Shown here in pieces: positions 8,824 through 16,808 of a stretch of DNA of 64,000 bases. The stretch is taken from contig CBDAPL010000001.1 in assembly GCA_965198495.1 (NCBI GenBank), forward strand, positions 1,984,001 to 2,048,000, written 5' to 3'. The translations under genes and the position numbers were made by a program. The notes beneath the pieces were generated by a model. The model did no database searches and was not told the DNA's origin. It worked only from the letters and a program-made list of their open reading frames with translations. How positions within the stretch are numbered: the first letter of the stretch is position 1; each line of letters starts with the position of its first letter. This DNA is from RH-AL1 sp965198495. GTDB taxonomy: Bacteria > Pseudomonadota > Alphaproteobacteria > Rhizobiales > Beijerinckiaceae.

Positions 8824-10587
8824 ATGCAAGCAACCCTTTTTCGAGCCTCTTCTTGCTGGAAGGTGGATGACTTCCGGCCCATCGCGCAAGCCCTCCTCCC
8901 GGTCGTCGGCACGCTCGTTCTGACCAGCGGGCTGATCAACCTGTTGATGCTGACCAGTCCGCTTTTCATGTTGCAGGTCTACGATCGCGTCCTGCCCAGT
9001 CGCAGCATGCCGACCCTGATCGGTTTGTTCGTCCTGGCGACAGTGATGATCGCCTTTCTTAGCCTTCTTGAAATAATGCGCGCCCGCGTCCTTACGCGTC
9101 TGGGGCTCTTCGTCGACGAGAAGCTCGGAGGTCGCGTCTTCTCGCTCCTTCTCGAGCGTGATCGGCGCAGCGGGCCACGTGGCGACGCCACCCAATGCGT
9201 CCGTGACCTCGACACGCTGCGCAACTTCGCGTCCGGCTCGGCGCTGTCCGCCTTCTTCGATCTGCCATGGGTGGGGATTTACGTCACGATCTGCTTCCTT
9301 TTCCATCCGCTGATGGGTTGGGCGGTGCTCGCTGGCGTGGTCGTACTCTGTCTGATTGCGGCCGTGACGGAGATAACGCTGCGCGGGCCGATAGAGCGTG
9401 CGCTAGATGCAGCGGCGTCGCGTCGCGCTTTTGCCGACACGATAAGGCGCAATGCCGATCTCGTACGCGCGCTTGGCATGCACGCCGTCATGGACGAACG
9501 ATGGGATCACGCCAACGACGTCTGCCGCCGCGAGCAGGCGCGCAGCGCGGATATCGCGGCGATCTTCGGCAGCTTGCTGCGCTCGTTCCGCATGCTCCTG
9601 CAGGCCGCCCTTCTCGGCCTCGGTGCTTATCTGGTGATCAACCAGGAGGCGACGGCCGGCGTTATGCTGGCGGCAACGATTCTGACGGTACGCGCCCTGG
9701 CGCCGGTCGAAATGCTGATCGCCAATTGGAAGAGTTTTATCGCCGTGCGCCAGAGCCTCGTCCGCCTGGCTCGCGCCCTCGCAAGCATGCCGCCGGAGAC
9801 CGAGCGTACTCCGCTGCCGACGCCGACGCTTAGTCTGCGATGCACGGCGGTCAGCCTCGTCGCTGCCGGGCGCGAGGCGCCGATCGTCCAGGACGTGACG
9901 TTCGAGCTCCAGGCCGGCAGCGCTTTGGGTGTTATTGGTCCAAGCGGGTCAGGAAAATCCTCGCTTGCGCGAGCGCTCGTTGGTCTATGGCCACCGGCAC
10001 GGGGTGTGATCCGTCTCGATGGCGCCGAGCTGACGAACTGGACCGTGGACGCGCTCGGCGCCAACATCGGCTACCTGCCGCAAGACGTCGAATTGCTGCC
10101 CGGCACCGTCGCGCAGAACATCGCGCGGTTCCGCGCCGGCGAGGCGCACAAGTTATTGGCCGCCGCCGCCCAGGCCGGCGTGCACGACCTCATCCTTCGT
10201 CTCCCTAAAGGCTATGAGACCCAGGTCGGCGAGGGCGGCGCGCTGCTGTCGGGCGGACAGCGCCAGCGCATCGCGCTCGCCCGCGCGCTCTACGACGATC
10301 CTTTCCTGTTGGTCCTCGACGAGCCGAACTCCAATCTCGATGGCGAGGGCGAGGCCGCGCTGACCCGAGCGATCCAGGCGGTGCGTGGGCGCGGTGGCAT
10401 GGCAATCGTCATCGCGCATCGTCCCAGCGCGCTTACAGCCGTCGACAAGGTGTTGGTCATGAATGAGGGGCGCGTGCAGCTTTTCGGCGCCCGCGACACG
10501 ATCCTGCCCCAGCTCGGCAGCGCCGCGCTGGCGCCCAAACCGTCTGTCGTCACAAAGGAGCCGGTGTATGTCGAAGCTGCGGAATGA
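8824..10587 (+). CDS. type I secretion system ABC transporter (PrtD-like permease/ATPase)
   Basis: The 587-residue protein joins a six-helix ABC exporter domain (helices from about residue 25 to 300) to an ATPase domain. Walker A reads GPSGSGKSS near residue 380, the signature is LLSGGQRQRIALARAL near residue 475, and Walker B is LLVLDEPNSNLD. There is no N-terminal C39 peptidase, so it is the PrtD/AprD type that exports unprocessed proteins with C-terminal signals through adaptor and outer-membrane channel. It overlaps the HlyD-type gene by 20 bases. No TolC-like gene is in the window, so a distant outer-membrane partner is implied. Confidence 0.93.
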   Translation: MQATLFRASSCWKVDDFRPIAQALLPVVGTLVLTSGLINLLMLTSPLFMLQVYDRVLPSRSMPTLIGLFVLATVMIAFLSLLEIMRARVLTRLGLFVDEKLGGRVFSLLLERDRRSGPRGDATQCVRDLDTLRNFASGSALSAFFDLPWVGIYVTICFLFHPLMGWAVLAGVVVLCLIAAVTEITLRGPIERALDAAASRRAFADTIRRNADLVRALGMHAVMDERWDHANDVCRREQARSADIAAIFGSLLRSFRMLLQAALLGLGAYLVINQEATAGVMLAATILTVRALAPVEMLIANWKSFIAVRQSLVRLARALASMPPETERTPLPTPTLSLRCTAVSLVAAGREAPIVQDVTFELQAGSALGVIGPSGSGKSSLARALVGLWPPARGVIRLDGAELTNWTVDALGANIGYLPQDVELLPGTVAQNIARFRAGEAHKLLAAAAQAGVHDLILRLPKGYETQVGEGGALLSGGQRQRIALARALYDDPFLLVLDEPNSNLDGEGEAALTRAIQAVRGRGGMAIVIAHRPSALTAVDKVLVMNEGRVQLFGARDTILPQLGSAALAPKPSVVTKEPVYVEAAE

Positions 10588-11872
10588 GACGGAACAATCG
10601 CTGCGCCGGCATCTCGTCGCCATTGGCCTCACTGCCGTCGCGCTCGTCTTCGGCATCGGCGCGCTCGGCGCGACGACGAGGCTCGCCGGTGCCGTCGTGG
10701 CGACCGGCTCGCTCGTCGTGAAATCGAGCGTAAAAAAGGTCCAGCACCAGAGCGGCGGCATCGTTGGCGCGCTGCTGGTGGAAGAGGGCAGCCACGTCCA
10801 AGCGGGCGAGGTGCTCATCGAGCTCGACGACACAGTGGCGCGCGCCGCGGTGTCGGCGCTCACCAACGCCCTTTACGAATTGCAGGCGCAACGCGGACGG
10901 CTCGAGGCTGAGCGCGACGAGGCGACTTCGATTACCTTTCCGGCGACCCTGACCACCGCCGCCTCCAGCCAGCCGGAGGTCGCTCGGATCACCGACGGCG
11001 AGACACGGCTTTTCGCCTTCCGCCGCAACGCCCGAGCGGGTCAGAAGAACCAGCTGCACCAACGTGTCGAGCAGCTCGGCAACGAGATCGAGGGGCTGAA
11101 GGAGCAGAGTATCGCGAAGGACAAAGAGCTGGCGATCGTCAGCCAGGAGCTTGTCGGCGTGCAGGATCTCTACGCCAGGAACCTCATTCAGCTCACGCGC
11201 CTCGACGCCTTGCAGCGCGATGCAGCCCGAATCGACGGCGAGCGCGGACAGCTGATCGCGCAAACGGCGCAGACGAAAGGCAGAATCGCCGAAACGGAGT
11301 TGCAGATCATTCAGATTGACGAGGACATGCGCAGCGACGTTTCACGGCAGCTGAGCGAGGTTCACGCGAAAACGTCCGACGTCGCCGAGCGCAAGGTGAC
11401 CGCGATGGATCAGCTGCGCCATCTCACCATCCGCGCCCCGCAGGACGGCATTGTCCATGAACTCGCAGTTCACGCGAGGGGAGCGGTCATCTCGCCGGGC
11501 GAATCGACCATGCTGATCGTGCCCGATGCCGACAAGCTTGTGGCGGAGGTTCGCGTCTCGCCGCAGGACATCGACCAGGTCGGACTCGACCAGGAAGCGA
11601 TGCTGCGCTTTCCGAGCTTCGATCAGCGTACCACGCCGGAGTTCAACGCCCGCGTTATCCGCGTGGCGGCCGACACGACTCAGGATGCGCGGACGGGCTC
11701 GCCGTTCTATTCGGTGCAACTGAGCCTTCAAGGCGATCGCGCGCTGGCCGGTGTCCATCTGCGTCCAGGAATGCCGGTCGAGGCGTTCATCAAAACGAGC
11801 GAACGGACGATGGTGTCCTACCTGCTCAAGCCGCTGGCGGACCAAGCCAGCCGGACATTTCGGGAGAAATGA
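10568..11872 (+). CDS. type I secretion periplasmic adaptor (HlyD/PrtE family)
   Basis: The 434-residue protein has one N-terminal membrane helix (about residues 17-40), a first half-lipoyl segment (VKKVQHQSGGIVGALLVEEGSHVQAGEVL), a long coiled-coil hairpin from about residue 90 to 280 rich in Glu, Gln and Leu, and the second half-lipoyl/beta-barrel region (IRAPQDGIVHELAVHARGAVISPGE). It spans the periplasm and links the inner-membrane ATPase to the outer-membrane channel. ATG 10568 lies inside the end of the ATPase gene, so translation is coupled. The pair forms the core of a type I secretion system. Confidence 0.93.
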   Translation: MSKLRNETEQSLRRHLVAIGLTAVALVFGIGALGATTRLAGAVVATGSLVVKSSVKKVQHQSGGIVGALLVEEGSHVQAGEVLIELDDTVARAAVSALTNALYELQAQRGRLEAERDEATSITFPATLTTAASSQPEVARITDGETRLFAFRRNARAGQKNQLHQRVEQLGNEIEGLKEQSIAKDKELAIVSQELVGVQDLYARNLIQLTRLDALQRDAARIDGERGQLIAQTAQTKGRIAETELQIIQIDEDMRSDVSRQLSEVHAKTSDVAERKVTAMDQLRHLTIRAPQDGIVHELAVHARGAVISPGESTMLIVPDADKLVAEVRVSPQDIDQVGLDQEAMLRFPSFDQRTTPEFNARVIRVAADTTQDARTGSPFYSVQLSLQGDRALAGVHLRPGMPVEAFIKTSERTMVSYLLKPLADQASRTFREK

Positions 11873-11957
11873 GTCCGCGTGGCGGCGGTAAGCCGCGACC
11901 TGCGACAGAACCTTTTTATCATAACGCGCTTGAGCGGGTGATCATGGAGGATCACTC

Positions 11958-12452
11958 ATGTCGACACCGGGTACGCTTAAGGATCTCTACGCCGCTGAAA
12001 TGCAGGACCTTTGGTCGGCCAACGATCAGATGAACCGCGCCGTCAAGGAACTGAGCGGTCATGCCCATGATGCCAAGCTGAAGCAGATGCTCGAGGAAAG
12101 TGTGGCCGGCATCAGCAAGCATACCGAGACGATCAAGAGCCTCATTGTCGCGGCTGGCGGCGAGGCCAAGTCGGATCATTGCAAGGGTATGGAAGGACTT
12201 GTGACCGAGGCTCTGAAGCACGGGATCAAGGAAGCGCCGACCGATGGTAAGCTGCAGGACATCGAGATCATCGCGCAATATCAGCGGATGTCGCATTACG
12301 GCATTGCCGGGTTTGGTTCGGCAACGGCTTATGCCAAGGCGCTAGGCAAGAGCGACGACGAGATGAAGCTGAAGAGTTTGGTGTCCGACATCTACAAGGC
12401 CGACGAATACGCCAGTAAACTCGCCGAGAGCTTGGAGAAGGCCGCCGCCTGA
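11958..12452 (+). CDS. YciE/YciF ferritin-like family protein (DUF892)
   Basis: This 164-residue all-helical protein begins MSTPGTLKDLYAAEMQDLWSA, the hallmark start of the DUF892/YciF family, with conserved Glu and His residues spread over a four-helix bundle (E14, later H and E residues in QRMSHYGIAGFGSA). Family members are induced by general or osmotic stress and have a ferritin-like fold that may bind two metals. A strong ribosome site (ATGGAGGATCACTC) precedes the ATG. It lies 85 bases after the secretion adaptor gene, same strand, but is more likely a separate stress gene than a secretion component. Confidence 0.88.
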   Translation: MSTPGTLKDLYAAEMQDLWSANDQMNRAVKELSGHAHDAKLKQMLEESVAGISKHTETIKSLIVAAGGEAKSDHCKGMEGLVTEALKHGIKEAPTDGKLQDIEIIAQYQRMSHYGIAGFGSATAYAKALGKSDDEMKLKSLVSDIYKADEYASKLAESLEKAAA

Positions 12453-12625
12453 CGGCTTCGTCAATCGAAGCCAAGCCGCTGTCAGTTCGTGCGGAAATGC
12501 CGTTTAGAACTGAACTTTCTGATGAGCCGTCATGCTCAACTTTCCACACTGATTCGATACGCGGCCGACCTGAGGAAAGTCCGGGTCGGCCGCGCAGCGT
12601 CAGCAAGGTCGCGCCTTTGTTGTTG

Positions 12626-13305
12626 TCAGGCGTGATGGACTGCGTGCGCTAAAGTGCTGAACGGGTGTTCCATGGGAACATCGAAATGTGCCGCGAACGT
12701 GTGAAGCGCCGCTGAAGCACCTGCGCTTGATGATGGAACGTGACTACTTGTTTCGCCGAAGACACCACTGAGCGCGCCCGCGCCCGACGTTGTCGGAAAA
12801 TGGAAGCTTTCACCATTCGTGATTGCCGTTACAGTGTTGGCGGTGCCGTGCAAGATCGTACTTTGGGTGGTGTCGTTTCCGACCGCCGTCACCACGACCC
12901 CGTCGCTTGCCCAGTCTGGTTGATATCGCCAAGGCCAATGGCCGAAAGCAGAGCGGCAGAGGCCGGACCGGTATGTGGGGCCAAAAGGGTCACCGGCGCT
13001 TCGGTTGCCGCGGCGATTTCGGATAGAGGGCTGTGCAGCACGGGCTCTAAGAGAGGGCTTGTCACGGTCGAGAGGCCGGCAACATTTCCCAGGGCAGCCA
13101 CGGAATTGGCTGCACCATGAAGAATCGTGCTCTGAGCGATATCGTCGCCAACGGCGTCGATCACGACATTCATCGCTTGGCCGACTTCTGAGACGTGTCC
13201 GGTACTCGCGACCAAGACTGCCGCAGCCACGGCGGGTCCGGTCTGTGGCGCGATATACCCGGCGAGACCGCCAATTGTCGAGATAATGGATGAGCCTGAT
13301 GACAT
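12626..13305 (-). pseudogene. two-repeat protein interrupted by a one-base frameshift (possible secretion substrate)
   Basis: ATG 13305 (MSSGSSIISTIGG, behind GAGGTC) opens a frame that stops after 138 codons at 12889. A second frame continues to 12626 with clear homology to the first. Repeat 1 (from residue 19, APQTGPAVAAAV... GQAMNVVIDAVGDD... STILHGAANSV) and repeat 2 (from residue 109, APHTGPASAALL... GQATG, then VVTAVGND... STILHGTANTV) align without gaps if one G is added to a four-G run (12898-12901). The repaired product would be about 226 residues, rich in Ala, Ser, Thr, with a His-rich end. It has no RTX repeats. A sequencing error, a true mutation or phase variation would all explain it. 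Confidence 0.6.
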
Positions 13306-13637
13306 GTTTGACCTCGTGCAGTTGTTGCCATTCGAGATTAGCACGTGGTCAGATGGCTTCCAGTAGCAAAGCTATTCATGTTCAATAAACCCAGAAAGGA
13401 GAAGATTTTATTCGAGCAACTTTGGAGATAAAGTCGATAGATCGGTACGATGTACGCGCGGACCTTACGTTGCGTAAGTAAAGACTGCGTGCTTATATTT
13501 CCTATCCAAAGCCAATGGTATCTTACGGTTTGCATCGCTGGGAAGCCGCGATCAAGTTGGCCAGTTCCCAAGCGTTGCGGCCGTTGTCTAGGTGATCTCG
13601 CGGCTCGCGAACCTGCGGTCCGCGCTTGTTTCGCGCT
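13306..13637. promoter_or_regulatory. AT-rich intergenic control region with TTACG-N3-CGTAA palindrome
   Basis: This gap lies upstream of the repeat protein and downstream of the aminotransferase gene, and is markedly more AT-rich than its surroundings. At 13464-13478 it holds CTTACGTTGCGTAAG, a perfect palindrome with 6-base arms and a 3-base centre, 160 bases before the repeat-protein start. No gene is supported inside it. Confidence 0.5.
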
Positions 13638-14855
13638 TCAAGCTCGCGTTAGAGCGGGGGCAATCGGGTGCAGAGCTCCGGTCGAGTTCACGAGCCCCGC
13701 GATGTCGCTAACGTCTTCCAGCTTCAAGTCCACGGACATGGGCAATCCGATAAGACGGCTCGCGAGGTCTTCCGCAATCGGAAGATCGTCGCCACCGAAC
13801 GTCGCGCAATAAGGATGACGGTGCACGCCCGAGCCGTACCACATCCGGTGTCCGATGCCATTGTGTCCGAGGATGTCCATGACGTCACGTGCGCGGGCGA
13901 CGCTCCTGGCCTCGAGCAGCACGTAGTTGGAGGCGACGGATGGCGCTAGATGCAATGTCTCCTCGCTCATCCGAAAGGCAGAACGATAATGATTGGCCGC
14001 GCGGGCGAACAGCGAGAGCTTACAATGCCATTGATCAAGTTCGGCGAGGCCAACCGCGGCGTGATATTCACTCATCTTGCCATTGATGGAAGGCCTTCGG
14101 CACACCCGGTCGACATCGTAGCCGAAGTTCAAGCATTGCATCGTCGGTCGCCACATCTCCGGGTCGCCGCAGAAGACAGCGCCGCCTTCGCCGGTGCAGA
14201 ACGATTTCGTGGCATGAAAGCTGACGGCGACTGGCACAGGTCCAAGATACGATGTCGGTGCTGACAAAAGGCTCTCGAAGGTTGCCGCTCCATCGATGAC
14301 GACGGGAATGCCCGTATGGCGTGAAAAAAGCGACCATTTCTCCTGGGGTACGGGCCGACCATAAGGCGCGACAGGTACGACCAGCCCCACGGTGTCAAGC
14401 AGCCGATGGTTGGCGCAATGGCGAGGCTCGATCATCCATGTCAGCGGATCGACATCGACGAAGTAAGGTGTGTAGCCGCATTGTTCTATGGCCGACACTG
14501 TCCCAATGAACGTGTAGGCCGGTACGAGGCAGAGTTTCTTGTCTGGTTTGGCGCGCCCCGCGTAGGCGAGGATCGCGCCCGTCAGTGCCGCTGTGCCCGA
14601 TGCCGCGACGACAACATGAGCAACCCCGTCGATTGACGCGCGGAGTCGATCCTGAAGCGTCAGGGCCAAACGCCCATGATTTGAGTAGCGACGGCTTGTG
14701 TCGACCTGCCTGACATACTCCGACACTTTCGCGAAATCGGGCAGCATCGGTCGACAAACCGGCACTCGTTCTGGCGCAGCACTACAGATTTCGGCGAGCC
14801 ATATCGGCAACGGCTTGGCTGCAGTCTCACGATTGACGCCAAAAGTATGATCCAT
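13638..14855 (-). CDS. DegT/DnrJ/EryC1/StrS-family sugar aminotransferase
   Basis: The 405-residue PLP enzyme shows the family features: AASGTAAL phosphate-binding loop near residue 85, VPAYTFIGTVSAIEQCGY, VPVAPYGRP, the Asp of VVIDGAATFES, and the PLP lysine in FHATKSFCTGEGG near residue 220. These enzymes transfer an amino group to a nucleotide keto-sugar (for example UDP-4-keto sugars) for surface polysaccharide or glycan synthesis. It is divergent from a PglD/NeuD-type acyltransferase, which would acylate the amino sugar. Dehydratase and glycosyltransferase genes are not nearby. Confidence 0.87.
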   Translation of the reverse strand: MDHTFGVNRETAAKPLPIWLAEICSAAPERVPVCRPMLPDFAKVSEYVRQVDTSRRYSNHGRLALTLQDRLRASIDGVAHVVVAASGTAALTGAILAYAGRAKPDKKLCLVPAYTFIGTVSAIEQCGYTPYFVDVDPLTWMIEPRHCANHRLLDTVGLVVPVAPYGRPVPQEKWSLFSRHTGIPVVIDGAATFESLLSAPTSYLGPVPVAVSFHATKSFCTGEGGAVFCGDPEMWRPTMQCLNFGYDVDRVCRRPSINGKMSEYHAAVGLAELDQWHCKLSLFARAANHYRSAFRMSEETLHLAPSVASNYVLLEARSVARARDVMDILGHNGIGHRMWYGSGVHRHPYCATFGGDDLPIAEDLASRLIGLPMSVDLKLEDVSDIAGLVNSTGALHPIAPALTRA

Positions 14856-14878
14856 TTACCCACCTCAAAAGAATGGCG

Positions 14879-14931
14879 TTACGTAAGATCAAATTCGACC
14901 TGTTGACGTTAGGTAACATGACGTTGCGTAA
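14879..14931. promoter_or_regulatory. cluster of TTACG/CGTAA sites in divergent promoter
   Basis: Between the two sugar genes lie TTACGTAA (14879-14886, perfect palindrome), GACGTTAGGTAA (14905-14916) and GACGTTGCGTAA (14920-14931); the last two are direct repeats 15 bases apart. The core CGTTGCGTAA also occurs at 13464-13478. The spacing suggests binding by a dimeric regulator on one face of the helix. Confidence 0.45.
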
Positions 14932-14995
14932 TCTTTACTGAACCATCCAAATAGGTTAATATCGATTAACTTCTAAAGCAAACTGAGATCGAACG

Positions 14996-15733
14996 ATGTA
15001 CCGGGGAAGAGCAATCGTCGTGTATGGTGCGTCGGGCCATGCGCGAACTCTGTCCTGCATGTTGCGGCACAGCTCCATGCCCGAGGTCGATTGTGAAATC
15101 ATCGCGTTCGTCGACGATGTTTCAGGCGGGCGCGGCACCGACGTCGATGCGACACCGATCCTTTCCTTGCATCAGTGGCGGGACGAATATTCGGATATCC
15201 CATGCGTCATAGGCGTTGGCTCGCCGGCTTCCAGAGCGAAGCTCAAAACGAAGATCGTCGATGCGGGAGGCGCCTTTGCCGATGTCTATAGCCAGCGCCC
15301 GAAGCGCCTCTTCGAAGGCGCGACGATCGGAGTCGGCTGCTTGATCGGCTCGTACAGTTTCATCGGATGTCAAACGACAATCGGCGACCACGTCCAGATC
15401 TTGACGCTCTGTTCAATCGGCCATGACGTTGTCATCGGAGATTACAGCACCGTCTGTCCGTCCTGCACGATCTCTGGACATGTCGTGATCGAGGCGGGTG
15501 TCTTCGTTGGCGCCGGTACGACGATCGTCAACGGGACCGCGCGCGCGCCGCTACGAATCGGTCGTGGCGCCAAGATCTGGGCAGGTTCAGTGGTAACCCG
15601 CGCGGTGCCCGCGGGAGCCACCGTCGGCGGCAATCCGGCCGTCCCATTGCGCGACCTTGTCCAACGCCGCCGCGCCGTCGCTTCCGCCCAAACGCCAGTC
15701 GCTCAGGCGCAAGTCGTCGATATATTCGCATAA
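14996..15733 (+). CDS. sugar O/N-acyltransferase, PglD/NeuD family
   Basis: The 245-residue protein starts with a Rossmann-like segment (AIVVYGASGHARTL) followed by left-handed beta-helix hexapeptide repeats from about residue 100 (GATIGVGCLIGSYSFIGCQTTIGDHV) to 210, including the catalytic His of the CSIGHDVVIGDY block. This architecture is typical of PglD, NeuD and related enzymes that acetylate UDP-4-amino sugars or sialic acid. It is transcribed divergently from the aminotransferase, fitting consecutive steps on one sugar. A tail of about 30 Ala/Val/Gln-rich residues is not part of the fold. Confidence 0.86.
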   Translation: MYRGRAIVVYGASGHARTLSCMLRHSSMPEVDCEIIAFVDDVSGGRGTDVDATPILSLHQWRDEYSDIPCVIGVGSPASRAKLKTKIVDAGGAFADVYSQRPKRLFEGATIGVGCLIGSYSFIGCQTTIGDHVQILTLCSIGHDVVIGDYSTVCPSCTISGHVVIEAGVFVGAGTTIVNGTARAPLRIGRGAKIWAGSVVTRAVPAGATVGGNPAVPLRDLVQRRRAVASAQTPVAQAQVVDIFA

Positions 15734-16120
15734 AGCGCTGTATCGACGCTGACGATAGAGCGTGTGGACCGCATCATGTATCAAGTCGGCATTTGCATGA
15801 AGAATGTCTTGTTGATGTCGACACGACAGTTCGCGGTTCCACGAATCATCATGTCTTCGACGTCTTGCTCTCGGGATCTGTGTTCGTGAGGATGAGCGCC
15901 TAGGGGCGCTTTCCCTCGAGGGTCGACGGTCGACGGTAATGGTCGGCTTATCAAGTTGTGAACCGCCGATCGGACACGGATGCGATTACAGGGGCGATCG
16001 ATGACTGCCGGAAGCTGATCGTCTCGATGCGGCCGCACGTGCTAAGAACTGAACGGCATCGGGACTTACCGTTGGCTGCGACGATCCACCTCGGATGGAC
16101 TAGATCCAAAGCTTTCCTCG
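15734..16120. other. intergenic stretch without a supported gene
   Basis: Between the acyltransferase and tRNA-Thr I see only weak features: a short hairpin-like GCGCCTAGGGGCGC near 15897 and a small direct repeat (GGTCGAC twice near 15920). Reading frames here have poor codon pattern. Confidence 0.5.
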
Positions 16121-16193
<73 letters not shown>

Positions 16194-16363
16194 GCGGGCG
16201 AGGAACTAACAAAGCCGAGCAAGTCTTGCAACGCCCCGCGCAAGGTTCGGACCTTATGTTGCCGCAGTCTTGCGTATACATTCGACCTGGGAGCCGGCCT
16301 GGGGCTGGAGCCTGTCGGGGGGAGCGTCGCGCGGCGGCGTCCGATCGAACCTTGGAGGGAACA

Positions 16364-16702
16364 TTGATTTACGAGACTGGACGTCTTGCCAGCATCGGCC
16401 TCGCGCTCGGCCTGGGCGTCGCCACGCTCGCTGGCACGATTACACCGTCATTTGCGGGCGACCGCGGTGGCGCGATTGCCGCTGGTGTCATCGGAGGTGC
16501 GGCGCTCGGCGCGCTAGCCGGCAGTGCCGCCGCCGGCGCCTATGCGCCGCCTCCGCCCGGTTACTACCCGCCGCCGCCGCCGCGCTACGTCGAGCCAGTC
16601 GACGCGCCGCCGCCTCGCTGTCATCGCGAGTATGTGCGCGTCTATGACGAATACGCCGGCGTCTATGTCGACCGCCCACGCCGCGTCTGCGACGGCTACT
16701 GA
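16364..16702 (+). CDS. secreted glycine/proline/tyrosine-rich hypothetical protein
   Basis: The 112-residue protein has a signal peptide (hydrophobic stretch IGLALGLGVATLAGTI, cleavage near PSFAGDRGG), a glycine-zipper stretch (AIAAGVIGGAALGALAGSAAAGA), then proline-rich YAPPPPGYYPPPPP and a Tyr/Arg-rich end with two Cys. The start is TTG 16364, placed by GGAGGGAACA just upstream; frames starting earlier run through the tRNA. Glycine-zipper plus proline tail suggests an envelope-associated small protein. A terminator follows. Confidence 0.7.
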   Translation: MIYETGRLASIGLALGLGVATLAGTITPSFAGDRGGAIAAGVIGGAALGALAGSAAAGAYAPPPPGYYPPPPPRYVEPVDAPPPRCHREYVRVYDEYAGVYVDRPRRVCDGY

Positions 16703-16738
16703 TCTCGAGAGCTGAGGCAAACCTCTTCCTCAAACTTA

Positions 16739-16767
16739 CAAAGGCCCCGCCACAGCGGGGCCTTTTT
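16739..16767 (+). terminator. Rho-independent terminator
   Basis: AAGGCCCCGC and GCGGGGCCTT form a perfect 10-base stem with a CACA loop and a T-run, 37 bases after the preceding stop codon. Confidence 0.85.
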
Positions 16768-16808
16768 GCTTGTCTGCTCGGGCCCGTTTAAGAGCCGCAT
16801 CGTTTTGA

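Noticed and set aside
8824..13305. Reading the secretion locus as a complete RTX protease or lipase exporter
   Set aside because: No GGxGxD repeats, no protease or lipase gene and no TolC-type gene are present; only the inner-membrane pair is supported.
15781..16038. 85-codon minus-strand frame near tRNA-Thr
   Set aside because: Poor codon pattern and no ribosome site; no homology recognised.
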